A DNA stretch of 17,111 bases from Kiritimatiellia bacterium (lineage in GTDB: Bacteria > Verrucomicrobiota > Kiritimatiellia > RFP12 > UBA1067): assembly GCA_017648225.1 (NCBI GenBank), contig JAGCJE010000307.1:1-17111 (forward strand), in the 5' to 3' direction. The notes beneath the pieces were generated by a model, which did not search any database, was not told the origin of the DNA, and saw only the letters and a list, made by a program, of their open reading frames with translations. Positions 7,366 through 14,636 of the stretch are shown piece by piece. Every line of letters begins with the position of its first letter. Position 1 is the stretch's first letter. Both the position numbers and the translations under genes were made by a program.

Positions 7366-9783
7366 ATGGCTGATAAACCGATTTATTATGGAAGACCGAA
7401 GTCGTCACCGATCTACTACGGTGCGTCTTCGCCGATGTACGGGTCTTCCAAATCTCCGGTGTATTACAATTCGAAACCGTACGGTCAATACGGCGCATAC
7501 GGCGGAGTGGGCGGTCCGGGCAACGACAAGTCGATCGTCGGAAGGCTGTCTATGGGCCGTATTCTTCGCGTCGTTTCGCAGCGTTGGCTTACGATTTTCG
7601 TGTTTCTTCTGATCGGTGTGATCGTTTCCTTTTCGATTTATTCGGTTTCTCCGAAAATTTATGAAGCGGTCAGCGAGTTTACGATCGACATTAACCGCAA
7701 ATCGGGGAACAACGCCTCGGTCCTCGACAACGACATGACCGTTTACGGCAACAACTATGCCGAAATCTTCAATACGCGCCAGAGCCAGTGGCGCTCGAAA
7801 AAGGTTCTGGACAAGGTAGTCGACGAATACAACGCCGAGAACAAGGATTCTAACGTCAAGGATACCCAGCTTTACGAGATTCTCGTCGATTCGAAGCTTG
7901 AGCTCGTGAGAAACGCGCGAATCATCACGATTTCGGTCAGGTCTCAGGAGCCTAAAATGGCCATGGATCTCGCCAACGCGTATCTGAGGGCCATTAAGAG
8001 CACGACGGAAAACGAGAATAAGGAACGCAGCGCCGAGGCCGTGAAGAAGTTTGCCGAACAGGCGGCCCAGCGTCGCGAAGCGTGGGACGTCAAGAAGGGT
8101 GAACTTCTCGCGACCAGAATGACGAATCAGATCGACAGGCTTCATTCCGAACGCGATATGCTTCAGCAGTCGATCCAGCAGCTGACGGTTTCAATATCCG
8201 AGCTCAGCGGCAAGGTCACGCTTTTGGAGGAGTGGGAAAAGCTTCTCGTCGAAGTTAAAAAGGATCCTTCGAGTTTCGGCCGCCTTTCGACGAACATTCC
8301 GAGGGCTCCGGAAATCAAAACCGAACACGACGCGTGGCAGAAGGCCGCGGGCGAGCGTGCGGCGCTTCTGGTGACGTTTACCGAAGAAACCAACGAGGTG
8401 ATCGCCAAGACCGAAGAGGTCGAGGTCGCCAAGCAGCGTTTTATCGACGCCGTCAGCCGGGCCTATGAGGCCAGCAAATCGGAACTTGAAAGCACGAGAA
8501 ACCGTTTGAGGCTCGATGAGGAAAAGCGCAAGAACAGCCAGGATCAGCTTGCCAAATTGAGCGAAAAAATCGCTGAAGTGACTTCCAAGATCGACTCTCT
8601 CGATCAGGAGGCCAGAACCTGCAACGAGCTTCTGAAAGAGGCCGAAATGGTTCTGATAAGGGCCAACCAGGAGGCTGACGCGAACAACGAAATCGTCAGA
8701 ACCAACAGAGAGGCAGTCGAGCCGACCGTCCCCGTCTCCCCAAACACGCTTATCATTTTCGGGGCGGGAATCATTCTTGCGCTCGTGCTGGGCGTGATTT
8801 TCGTTCTCATTCTCGATAATCTGGAAGATACAATCGTAAACCTCTCCGACATCGAAGGGCGTCTCGCGCTCAAGGTTCTCGCCGTCTTCCCGCATGTCCA
8901 GCGTAAAAAGCGCGAACATGTCGCGAAGTATATCATCGAGGACAAGTATTCCCATTTCTCAGAGACGGTGGCGAGTCTGCGCAACCTCCTGGATTCGCCG
9001 CGTTACGAGCCGCTTTCGCATTGCATGCTCTTCATTTCGACGCAGCCCGGCGAAGGCAAGACGATTTCGTCGACATCGCTTGCGATTTCGTACGCGCAGT
9101 CGGGCCGCAAGGTGCTGCACGTCGACTTCGATCTCCGCCGTCCGCGCAGCGCGAAAATCTGGGGCATCGATCTGACCGAGGATCGCAGTTTCTCGCATTG
9201 CCTCCAGAAGGCGGCCGGCTCGAAGGTGGATTTCGCCACGCTCGTCAACAAGACGGGGGTCGACGGCCTCGACGTCATCTGCTCCATGCCGCCTGAGGGC
9301 GTCGCTCCGACGACGATTTTCGGCTCGAGCATCGTATCTGAATTTTTCGCCTGGGCCCGTGCGAACTACGAGCGCATAATCATCGACGCGCCGCCTTTCG
9401 GCATTGTCGGAGACGTCGTTTCGCTCGCGGTGCTCGTCGATTCCACGATTATCATGTGCTGCCCCGACCGCACTCACTTCAAGCCGATCCAATACTGCTC
9501 GCGCACATTGACGGAAGCGGGCGCGAGCATACTCGGCGTGGTCGTCAACGACGTCGAGATTTCCAATTCGTCCGCGTTCAATCTCGGAGTCCATCGCAGT
9601 TACGGCTATCATTACGGCTACGGCTACGGTTACGGGTACGGTCCAAGGAAGCCGAAGCAGGTCCAGGGCGACGGCGACAATCCCGAAGACGAGGTTGAAG
9701 ATCAGCCGAAGTCAAAACGTGAAATCGAAGAAATCGACGCAGAGGCGAGCGGCGTAGACAACCAGTTCGCCGATGAGGATTGA
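7366..9783 (+). CDS. Wzc-like polysaccharide co-polymerase / bacterial tyrosine autokinase (BY-kinase)
   Basis: Inner-membrane protein of 805 aa controlling polysaccharide chain length and export through tyrosine autophosphorylation. Order: tyrosine-rich cytosolic N-terminus (residues 5-47), TM1 about 74-93, Wzz-type periplasmic domain with long coiled coils at about 215-440, a PVSP proline motif (456-459), TM2 about 461-483, then a cytosolic kinase domain. Walker A is QPGEGKT (560-566, K565), Walker A' is VDFDLRRPR (586-594) and Walker B is IIIDAPP (671-677, D674). A Y-x-Y-x cluster with seven tyrosines lies at 746-758, followed by an unusual acidic tail of about 45 residues. AGGAAAG at 7354-7360 is the ribosome site. 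It ends the cassette, 16 nt after the ligase-like gene. The tyrosine-rich N-terminus, with three copies of P-[IV]-Y-Y and one P-M-Y, is not part of the standard Wzc layout. No cognate phosphatase gene is visible. Confidence 0.93.
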   Translation: MADKPIYYGRPKSSPIYYGASSPMYGSSKSPVYYNSKPYGQYGAYGGVGGPGNDKSIVGRLSMGRILRVVSQRWLTIFVFLLIGVIVSFSIYSVSPKIYEAVSEFTIDINRKSGNNASVLDNDMTVYGNNYAEIFNTRQSQWRSKKVLDKVVDEYNAENKDSNVKDTQLYEILVDSKLELVRNARIITISVRSQEPKMAMDLANAYLRAIKSTTENENKERSAEAVKKFAEQAAQRREAWDVKKGELLATRMTNQIDRLHSERDMLQQSIQQLTVSISELSGKVTLLEEWEKLLVEVKKDPSSFGRLSTNIPRAPEIKTEHDAWQKAAGERAALLVTFTEETNEVIAKTEEVEVAKQRFIDAVSRAYEASKSELESTRNRLRLDEEKRKNSQDQLAKLSEKIAEVTSKIDSLDQEARTCNELLKEAEMVLIRANQEADANNEIVRTNREAVEPTVPVSPNTLIIFGAGIILALVLGVIFVLILDNLEDTIVNLSDIEGRLALKVLAVFPHVQRKKREHVAKYIIEDKYSHFSETVASLRNLLDSPRYEPLSHCMLFISTQPGEGKTISSTSLAISYAQSGRKVLHVDFDLRRPRSAKIWGIDLTEDRSFSHCLQKAAGSKVDFATLVNKTGVDGLDVICSMPPEGVAPTTIFGSSIVSEFFAWARANYERIIIDAPPFGIVGDVVSLAVLVDSTIIMCCPDRTHFKPIQYCSRTLTEAGASILGVVVNDVEISNSSAFNLGVHRSYGYHYGYGYGYGYGPRKPKQVQGDGDNPEDEVEDQPKSKREIEEIDAEASGVDNQFADED
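9601..9642 (+). repeat. Short in-frame hexamer repeat encoding the Tyr-Gly cluster of the kinase
   Basis: Seven consecutive six-base units of the type TAY-GGN (one unit reads tyrosine-histidine) encode the alternating tyrosine cluster, residues 746-759 of the kinase. The units differ only at third positions and at the His codon. Each unit lost or gained would remove or add one phosphorylatable tyrosine without shifting the frame. Confidence 0.8.
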
Positions 9784-9794
9784 TTAAATCTATA

Positions 9795-9800
9795 AAGGAG
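9795..9800 (+). promoter_or_regulatory. Ribosome binding site fixing the argC start
   Basis: AAGGAG, a full Shine-Dalgarno core, sits 6 nt before the ATG at 9807. The reading frame is also open upstream to the end of the kinase gene, so this site decides the start: translation begins at M-K-K-I-F-I-D-G, which leads straight into the N-terminal nucleotide-binding fold. Confidence 0.85.
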
Positions 9801-9806
9801 CTTCAA

Positions 9807-10733
9807 ATGAAAAAAATCTTCATAGACGGCAGCGCCGGAACAACGGGACTGAGGATTTTTGAAAGACTTTCCTCTCGCGGGGACCTGGAGCTCGTGACTC
9901 TGCCCGACGAAATCCGAAAAGATCCTGTCGCTAGAAAGGATGCGCTCAACTCGTGCGATATCGCTTTTCTCTGTCTTCCCGACGCCGCGGCGATAGAGGC
10001 GGTCTCGATGGTGGAGAATCCCGAGACCGTCGTCATCGACACCTCGACCGCCCACAGAACGCGCGACGACTGGGCTTACGGATTCGCCGAAATCGGCGAG
10101 CGCCGCGCCGAGATCGCCTCGGCGAAGAGGATCGCGAACCCGGGCTGCCATGCGAGCGGCTTTATCGCGCTTGTAGAGCCGCTTGTTTCTTCCGGTATTC
10201 TTTCAACGACGGCGCTTTTGTCGTCGTTTTCTCTTACCGGGTATTCGGGCGGCGGGAAGAAGATGATTGCCGACTACGAAACGGCCGGTACTCCTCTCCA
10301 TCTCGGCGGCCGCCAGTACGCGCTCGGTCAGAGTCATAAGCATCTGCCCGAGATGACGAAGCTCTGTGGTCTTGAGAACGCCCCCGTCTTCTCGCCGATC
10401 GTCGTCCCCCATCTGAGCGGCATGGAGGTTACGGTCCAGGTTTTCGCCCGTGATCTGAAGGGCGGGCTCGAAGCCGTCAAGGAATGTTACCGCAATTATT
10501 ATTCGCGCGGCGGGCTCGTTAAATTCGCCGAAGATTCGAGCGAGGGCGGTTTTCTTTCGTCGGCGGCGTATTCGGGGCGTGACGATCTCGAGGTCGCGGC
10601 GTACGGCAACGACGAGCGCGTGATTCTCGTCTCGCGCTTCGACAATCTCGGAAAGGGCGCTTCCGGCGCGGCGATTCAGAATATGAACATCGCTCTCGGG
10701 TGCGATGAGACGACGGGTCTCGTAGTCGGTTGA
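9807..10733 (+). CDS. argC: N-acetyl-gamma-glutamyl-phosphate reductase (type 2)
   Basis: Third step of arginine biosynthesis: NADPH-dependent reduction of N-acetyl-glutamyl phosphate to the semialdehyde, in the cytosol. The 308-aa product opens with the nucleotide-binding motif IDGSAGTTG (residues 6-14). The catalytic cysteine is C114 in NPGCHASG, and the H-K-H-L-P-E-M segment supplies the usual active-site histidine region. The short length and GSAGTTG opening fit the type 2 ArgC subfamily of about 310 aa rather than the type 1 form of about 345 aa. It begins 23 nt after the kinase stop with its own strong ribosome site. No terminator or clear promoter separates the two, so read-through from the polysaccharide cassette is possible. 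No other arg gene is in the window. Confidence 0.95.
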   Translation: MKKIFIDGSAGTTGLRIFERLSSRGDLELVTLPDEIRKDPVARKDALNSCDIAFLCLPDAAAIEAVSMVENPETVVIDTSTAHRTRDDWAYGFAEIGERRAEIASAKRIANPGCHASGFIALVEPLVSSGILSTTALLSSFSLTGYSGGGKKMIADYETAGTPLHLGGRQYALGQSHKHLPEMTKLCGLENAPVFSPIVVPHLSGMEVTVQVFARDLKGGLEAVKECYRNYYSRGGLVKFAEDSSEGGFLSSAAYSGRDDLEVAAYGNDERVILVSRFDNLGKGASGAAIQNMNIALGCDETTGLVVG

Positions 10734-10765
10734 GTTAAAATGTTTTTCAAGAAGGGAGTTGCGAT

Positions 10766-11842
10766 ATGGCCAATATAACTGAAATATCCTGGGAGAACTT
10801 CGAGGCTCTTTCGCTCGATGAAAAGAAGCCCTATCTTCAGCGCGGCGGCGGAGATACGATGCCGTACCATACTCTCTTCGCCCAGCAGTTCGACCGCGAC
10901 CTTCTCGAAAGGCTCTGCGCGCTTTCCAACCGCATCCGCTTCATAAACAAATCGAAAGAGGGCGCTCTTTACCTAAAGAGCGTTTTAGCCCATAAAAGAG
11001 CGATGCTTTATTTCTCTCAGCCTTCTTCGCGTACGTTCCTCTCGCACCTGGCGGCGTGCCAGCTTCTGGGGATTACGACCGGCTCCGTGCGCGACGCGGC
11101 GACATCGTCGGAGTTTAAGGGTGAGAGTCGCGAAGATTCCATCCGTACGTTCTCGTCGTATTTCGACATGATAATCATGCGCTCGCCCGAGCAGGGTCTC
11201 GCCGAGAAGATGGCGTGGGAGCTTTCGAACGCGTCGCGTCCCGTGCCGATTCTGAACGCGGGCTCCGGTAAGGATCAGCATCCGACTCAGGCGCTTTTGG
11301 ATATCTATACGCTCGTAAGATCCTTCGAGGAGAAGGGCGGGCTCGACGGGCGCACGGTCGTATTCTGCGGCGATCTTCTCAGAGGCCGCACGGTCCGCTC
11401 GCTCAGCTATCTTTTGACGAATTTCAAGGACGTTAAACAGATTTTCGTAGCTCCTCCCGCATTGAGAGTTCCCGACGATGTTGTCGCTTCTCTCGCGGCG
11501 AAGGGCGTTTCCTACGAAATAACCGAAGACCTGAAGGCGGCCGTAAAGGTTGCCGACGCCGTCTATATGACGCGTATTCAGGACGAGTGGGACGAATCGA
11601 AGGGCGAATCCGCGCGCATCGACACGTCCCGCTTCAAGTTCGGGGCCGAGGAGCTCGCGCTCCTGGGGCCTGACGGCGCGATTATGCATCCTCTGCCGCG
11701 CCGTGATGAGATCGCGACCTGTTGCGACCGCGATCCGAGAGCGATGTACTGGCGCCAGATGCGAAACGGCATGTGGATACGCGCCGCGCTCATAGCCTCG
11801 ACCTTCGGACTTGAAAAAGAAATAATGAACTGCGGATATTAA
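10766..11842 (+). CDS. pyrB: Aspartate carbamoyltransferase catalytic subunit (long form)
   Basis: Condenses carbamoyl phosphate with L-aspartate, the committed step of pyrimidine synthesis. Carbamoyl-phosphate binding motif SSRT is at residues 87-90, HPTQ at 172-175 and HPLPR at 308-312. The lysine of the mobile '80s loop' is K118 in FKGES. The stretch HPLPRRDEIAT and the YMTR motif match ATCase rather than ornithine carbamoyltransferase, which matters because argC is next door. At 358 aa it is longer than the roughly 310 aa of E. coli PyrB, with about 30 extra N-terminal residues. GGAG at 10755-10758, 7 nt before the ATG, supports the start. No pyrI regulatory subunit or pyrC is adjacent. 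It lies 32 nt after argC and both draw on linked aspartate, glutamate and carbamoyl-phosphate pools; a shared operon is plausible. Confidence 0.92.
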   Translation: MANITEISWENFEALSLDEKKPYLQRGGGDTMPYHTLFAQQFDRDLLERLCALSNRIRFINKSKEGALYLKSVLAHKRAMLYFSQPSSRTFLSHLAACQLLGITTGSVRDAATSSEFKGESREDSIRTFSSYFDMIIMRSPEQGLAEKMAWELSNASRPVPILNAGSGKDQHPTQALLDIYTLVRSFEEKGGLDGRTVVFCGDLLRGRTVRSLSYLLTNFKDVKQIFVAPPALRVPDDVVASLAAKGVSYEITEDLKAAVKVADAVYMTRIQDEWDESKGESARIDTSRFKFGAEELALLGPDGAIMHPLPRRDEIATCCDRDPRAMYWRQMRNGMWIRAALIASTFGLEKEIMNCGY

Positions 11843-11848
11843 GAAAAA

Positions 11849-11857
11849 TGGTATAAT
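11849..11857 (+). promoter_or_regulatory. Extended -10 promoter for the aminotransferase gene
   Basis: TGG followed by a perfect TATAAT (11852-11857) makes an extended -10 element (TGnTATAAT). No good -35 hexamer is found 16-19 nt upstream, which extended -10 promoters can tolerate. The expected transcription start, about 11862-11864, is only 5-7 nt before the ATG at 11869. The leader has no Shine-Dalgarno sequence. Confidence 0.7.
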
Positions 11858-11868
11858 AAACAACTGTT

Positions 11869-13146
11869 ATGAATGAATTAGCTTCCAAATTAAACGAAAC
11901 TCTCGGGTCTGCGGCGGATTTTCTTTCGTCGGCGGGTAAGCGCATGTATTTCCCCTACGGCGGAATTTTAGGTCAGGGCGCCGAGGCTAAGGGATGTGAC
12001 ATCAACGCTACGATCGGCATGGCGTTCGAAGAGGATGGATCCGCTCTCGTCATGGACTCATTCAAGAAGGGGATTAACCTCGACAAGAAGGCGTTTCTCT
12101 ACGCGGGCAGCTTCGGCGTTCCCGAGCTTCGCGCGAAGTGGCGCGAGATGCAGATCGAGAAGAATCCTTCCCTTAAGGGCAAGGCGTTTTCGAATCCCGT
12201 AGTAACAAACGCGCTTACGCACGGTCTTAGAATTTCGGCCGAGCTCTTCGCGGAGAGCGGCGTTCAGGTCGTCGTTCCCGATCTTTTCTGGGATAACTAC
12301 TCTTTGGTGTTCGAGGAATCCGCCGGCGCCGAGCTTTCGCTTTTCAACACTTTCAAAGACGGCCACTTCGATACCGCCTCCATGAAGAAGGCGCTTTTGG
12401 CGGGCGAGGGAAAGAAGATTTTGATTCTCAACTTCCCGAACAATCCGACCGGCTACACCGCTACAAACGACGACGCGATTGAGATCGTAAAGGCTGTCGC
12501 CGAGGTCGCCGCGACGGGTCGCAAGATCGTGGTTGTTCTGGACGACGCCTACTTCGGCCTCGTTTACGAGAACGGCGTTCACGGCGAATCTCTTTTCGCC
12601 GAATTTTCGGATCTTTCGGAGAACGTTCTCGCCGTTAAGCTCGACGGCACGACGAAAGAGGATTACGTCTGGGGACTTCGCGTCGGCTTTATCACCTTCG
12701 CGTTCAAGGGTGCGACGCCCGAGCAGCTCAAGGCTCTCGAGGCTAAGGCTGCGGGTAACGTAAGAAGTTGCGTTTCGAACGTTTCGTCCATCGGTCAGCA
12801 CCTCGCCGTCGCCGCGTTCGCCGATCCCGATTACGCCCAGCAGAAGCGCGACAAGTACGCCGTTCTCATGAAGCGTTACCATGAGATCCGTTCGATCATC
12901 AAGCTTCACCCCGAATATGCCGAGCGCTTTGAAGTGATGCCTTTCAACTCCGGCTACTTCATGTGCGTAAGGCCGATCGATGTCGACGCCGAGGCGCTTC
13001 GCCGCCATCTCATCGAGAAGTATTCGTGCGGAACGATTGTTCTTTCGGGGCTTTTGCGTTTGGCGTTCTCGACGATTCCGACGGCGAAGCTCGCGGGACT
13101 CTTCCAGCACGTCTCCGACGCCATCGACGATTTGCGTCAAAAATAA
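11869..13146 (+). CDS. Class I/II (fold-type I) PLP-dependent aminotransferase
   Basis: Cytosolic pyridoxal-phosphate aminotransferase of 425 aa. The conserved NFPNNPTG is at residues 188-195, the PLP-nitrogen aspartate lies in LDDAY (D225), the Schiff-base lysine is most likely K263 in D-G-T-T-K-E-D, and the substrate carboxylate arginine is R397 in LLRLAFS. All key residues of the aspartate-aminotransferase superfamily are present. The amino acid used cannot be told from sequence; aspartate, aromatic and branched-chain substrates are all possible. It is not the class III acetylornithine aminotransferase (ArgD) that the nearby argC might suggest. No ribosome site precedes the ATG, and the adjacent promoter predicts a near-leaderless mRNA. 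Confidence 0.9.
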   Translation: MNELASKLNETLGSAADFLSSAGKRMYFPYGGILGQGAEAKGCDINATIGMAFEEDGSALVMDSFKKGINLDKKAFLYAGSFGVPELRAKWREMQIEKNPSLKGKAFSNPVVTNALTHGLRISAELFAESGVQVVVPDLFWDNYSLVFEESAGAELSLFNTFKDGHFDTASMKKALLAGEGKKILILNFPNNPTGYTATNDDAIEIVKAVAEVAATGRKIVVVLDDAYFGLVYENGVHGESLFAEFSDLSENVLAVKLDGTTKEDYVWGLRVGFITFAFKGATPEQLKALEAKAAGNVRSCVSNVSSIGQHLAVAAFADPDYAQQKRDKYAVLMKRYHEIRSIIKLHPEYAERFEVMPFNSGYFMCVRPIDVDAEALRRHLIEKYSCGTIVLSGLLRLAFSTIPTAKLAGLFQHVSDAIDDLRQK

Positions 13147-13187
13147 AACAAATACTTTAACCAACAACAAAGAAAGGACGAAAAAAA

Positions 13188-14636
13188 ATGAAACGTCTGA
13201 TTCTCGTCGCGTCCGCAACGCTTGTTTTTGCGGCTGAGGCTAAACTTGAAAAAGTAGTTGATGTTACGCTTGCCGACCAGCAGGGATTGGTTAATTTTGC
13301 CGCCAAGACCGGCAGCTTCATCAACGAGCCCATGCTCGCGATGTTGCCGGCGGGCCTTTTTGTGGCGAATCCTCTGGCGACGCAAGGCTTTGGCCCTGCC
13401 CGCGGCGACGCTAATTTTTACGCGGCCGTCTACGCGGACGAAACTGTCTCCTCGATGAGTCTCAACGAGATTTCCGAAAGCGATAAGTTCAATTTCGCCC
13501 TTCTTTACCCTGTTACGTCATCCAAGGCGGGTTTTCTCGCGGCGAACACCCACGCGAAAGAAGAGAACGGCGTCATTACCTGGAATGAGATGTCGGTTAT
13601 CTTCTCTGCGGACGGCAAGTACGCCGCTGTAGCGAGCGATGCCGACGCCGCTCGCGAGGCTTTGGCCGGAGCTGCGAAAATTCCTGCGCTCAAGAAAGAC
13701 GAGGCGGTCCGTGTGCGCTTGTTCAACGCCGGAATGCAGTTGATAGTCAAGGCCCTTGAATCTGACGACGATATGAAAGCGTGTCCGGAATTGATTGATA
13801 TATACAAGAGTGTGACCGGGATGGAGTTTTCGCTCTGTGCCGGAGACTACGGCATCGACCTTAGAGGCTCCGTCGGCTGCACGCAGGGTTCGCTTCTTTC
13901 GAAATTAGGCAATAAACCGCTCTCGTCCGGTACGCCTCTTCAGTTTGCGGGCAAGGATGCTCTGATCGCGTGCGCTTACGCCGCTGACGCTGCCGGTTCA
14001 GACGGTGACGCTCAGTGGAAGAAACTTATGGCTTTCGCGGCGAAGTGGGGAGTTAAAACCGATTGGGTATCCTATGAGAAGAAGGGTGTCGGCTCGAAGA
14101 TCGTTATTGATCCCGTTCAGCTCGCAAATTATATAAAGAGCGAGGGTGAGGCGAAGTGCAAGGAACTTGAAAAGAACAGCGAGAAGGTTTGTGAAGACGT
14201 TATGACGCTGTTCAAGCCCACCGTCGAGATTCAGAGCCCCGAGCAGGCCAGCGCGCTTTACGTGAAGGGCGCAAAGGTTCCTGTTGATGCCCAGACGCGC
14301 TTTGATAAGGTTCTTCCGGGCTTCTCCAGAAAGCCGTGTGCGAGCGTAGGCGTCTTTTCCTTGTATGGAATCATCAAGTCGGTAGGCGAGGTCGTTTGCC
14401 CGCTTATTGACGATGAAGACGCTAAAGAAGCCAAAGCTTTCCTCGCTCAGCTTCCGTCCGCCGACGGTTCAGCGATAGCTTATGCGTGGATGAAGAAGGG
14501 TCCTTTGACTCATGAGTATGTCGTCCGCGTCAATCCTGCGGAAATCAGAAATTTTTATGTCTTCGGCCAGATGCTGCAGGCGAAAATTCAGAGGAAACTT
14601 GAAGCGGCCGCAGAAGCGATTGAAGATGCGAATTGA
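13188..14636 (+). CDS. Exported protein of unknown function, coupled to ispE
   Basis: I do not recognise this 482-aa protein. An N-terminal signal peptide is clear: K2-R3, a hydrophobic core and a likely cleavage after AEA near residue 18. The mature protein alternates predicted strands and helices, and has segments such as 'SADGKYAAVASDADAAREAL' that suggest a repeated alpha/beta lobe. I see no catalytic motif, lipobox or further membrane span. It contains several scattered cysteines, possibly forming disulfides in the periplasm. AAGGA at 13174-13178, 9 nt before the ATG, supports the start. Its 3' end overlaps the ispE start by 11 nt, so the two are probably translated in sequence, although an exported protein and an isoprenoid kinase have no obvious link. 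A general resemblance to DUF3352-like exported proteins crossed my mind but is not supported. Confidence 0.85.
   Translation: MKRLILVASATLVFAAEAKLEKVVDVTLADQQGLVNFAAKTGSFINEPMLAMLPAGLFVANPLATQGFGPARGDANFYAAVYADETVSSMSLNEISESDKFNFALLYPVTSSKAGFLAANTHAKEENGVITWNEMSVIFSADGKYAAVASDADAAREALAGAAKIPALKKDEAVRVRLFNAGMQLIVKALESDDDMKACPELIDIYKSVTGMEFSLCAGDYGIDLRGSVGCTQGSLLSKLGNKPLSSGTPLQFAGKDALIACAYAADAAGSDGDAQWKKLMAFAAKWGVKTDWVSYEKKGVGSKIVIDPVQLANYIKSEGEAKCKELEKNSEKVCEDVMTLFKPTVEIQSPEQASALYVKGAKVPVDAQTRFDKVLPGFSRKPCASVGVFSLYGIIKSVGEVVCPLIDDEDAKEAKAFLAQLPSADGSAIAYAWMKKGPLTHEYVVRVNPAEIRNFYVFGQMLQAKIQRKLEAAAEAIEDAN

Noticed and set aside
10713..10741. Promoter before pyrB using TAAAAT at 10736-10741
   Set aside because: No -35-like hexamer at the right distance and no extended -10; the match is weak compared with the other promoters in this window.
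10766..11842. Ornithine carbamoyltransferase (ArgF) identity, suggested by the adjacent argC
   Set aside because: HPLPRRDEIAT, the YMTR motif and the K118 loop match aspartate carbamoyltransferases; ArgF-specific motifs such as HCLP are absent.
10985..11863. Open frame of 292 codons on the - strand opposite pyrB
   Set aside because: Arg-rich translation without any family signature, opposite a clear PyrB; treated as a shadow.
12058..13218. Open frame of 386 codons on the - strand opposite the aminotransferase
   Set aside because: The + strand gene carries all PLP-enzyme motifs. The antisense product is rich in Arg, Val and Leu with no domain, and its presence follows from GC-rich third positions.
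14512..14625. Longer N-terminus for IspE from upstream in-frame ATGs
   Set aside because: The extension is basic and unlike any IspE, overlaps the preceding gene by more than 100 nt, and the family motif AYAKVN should sit within the first ten residues.
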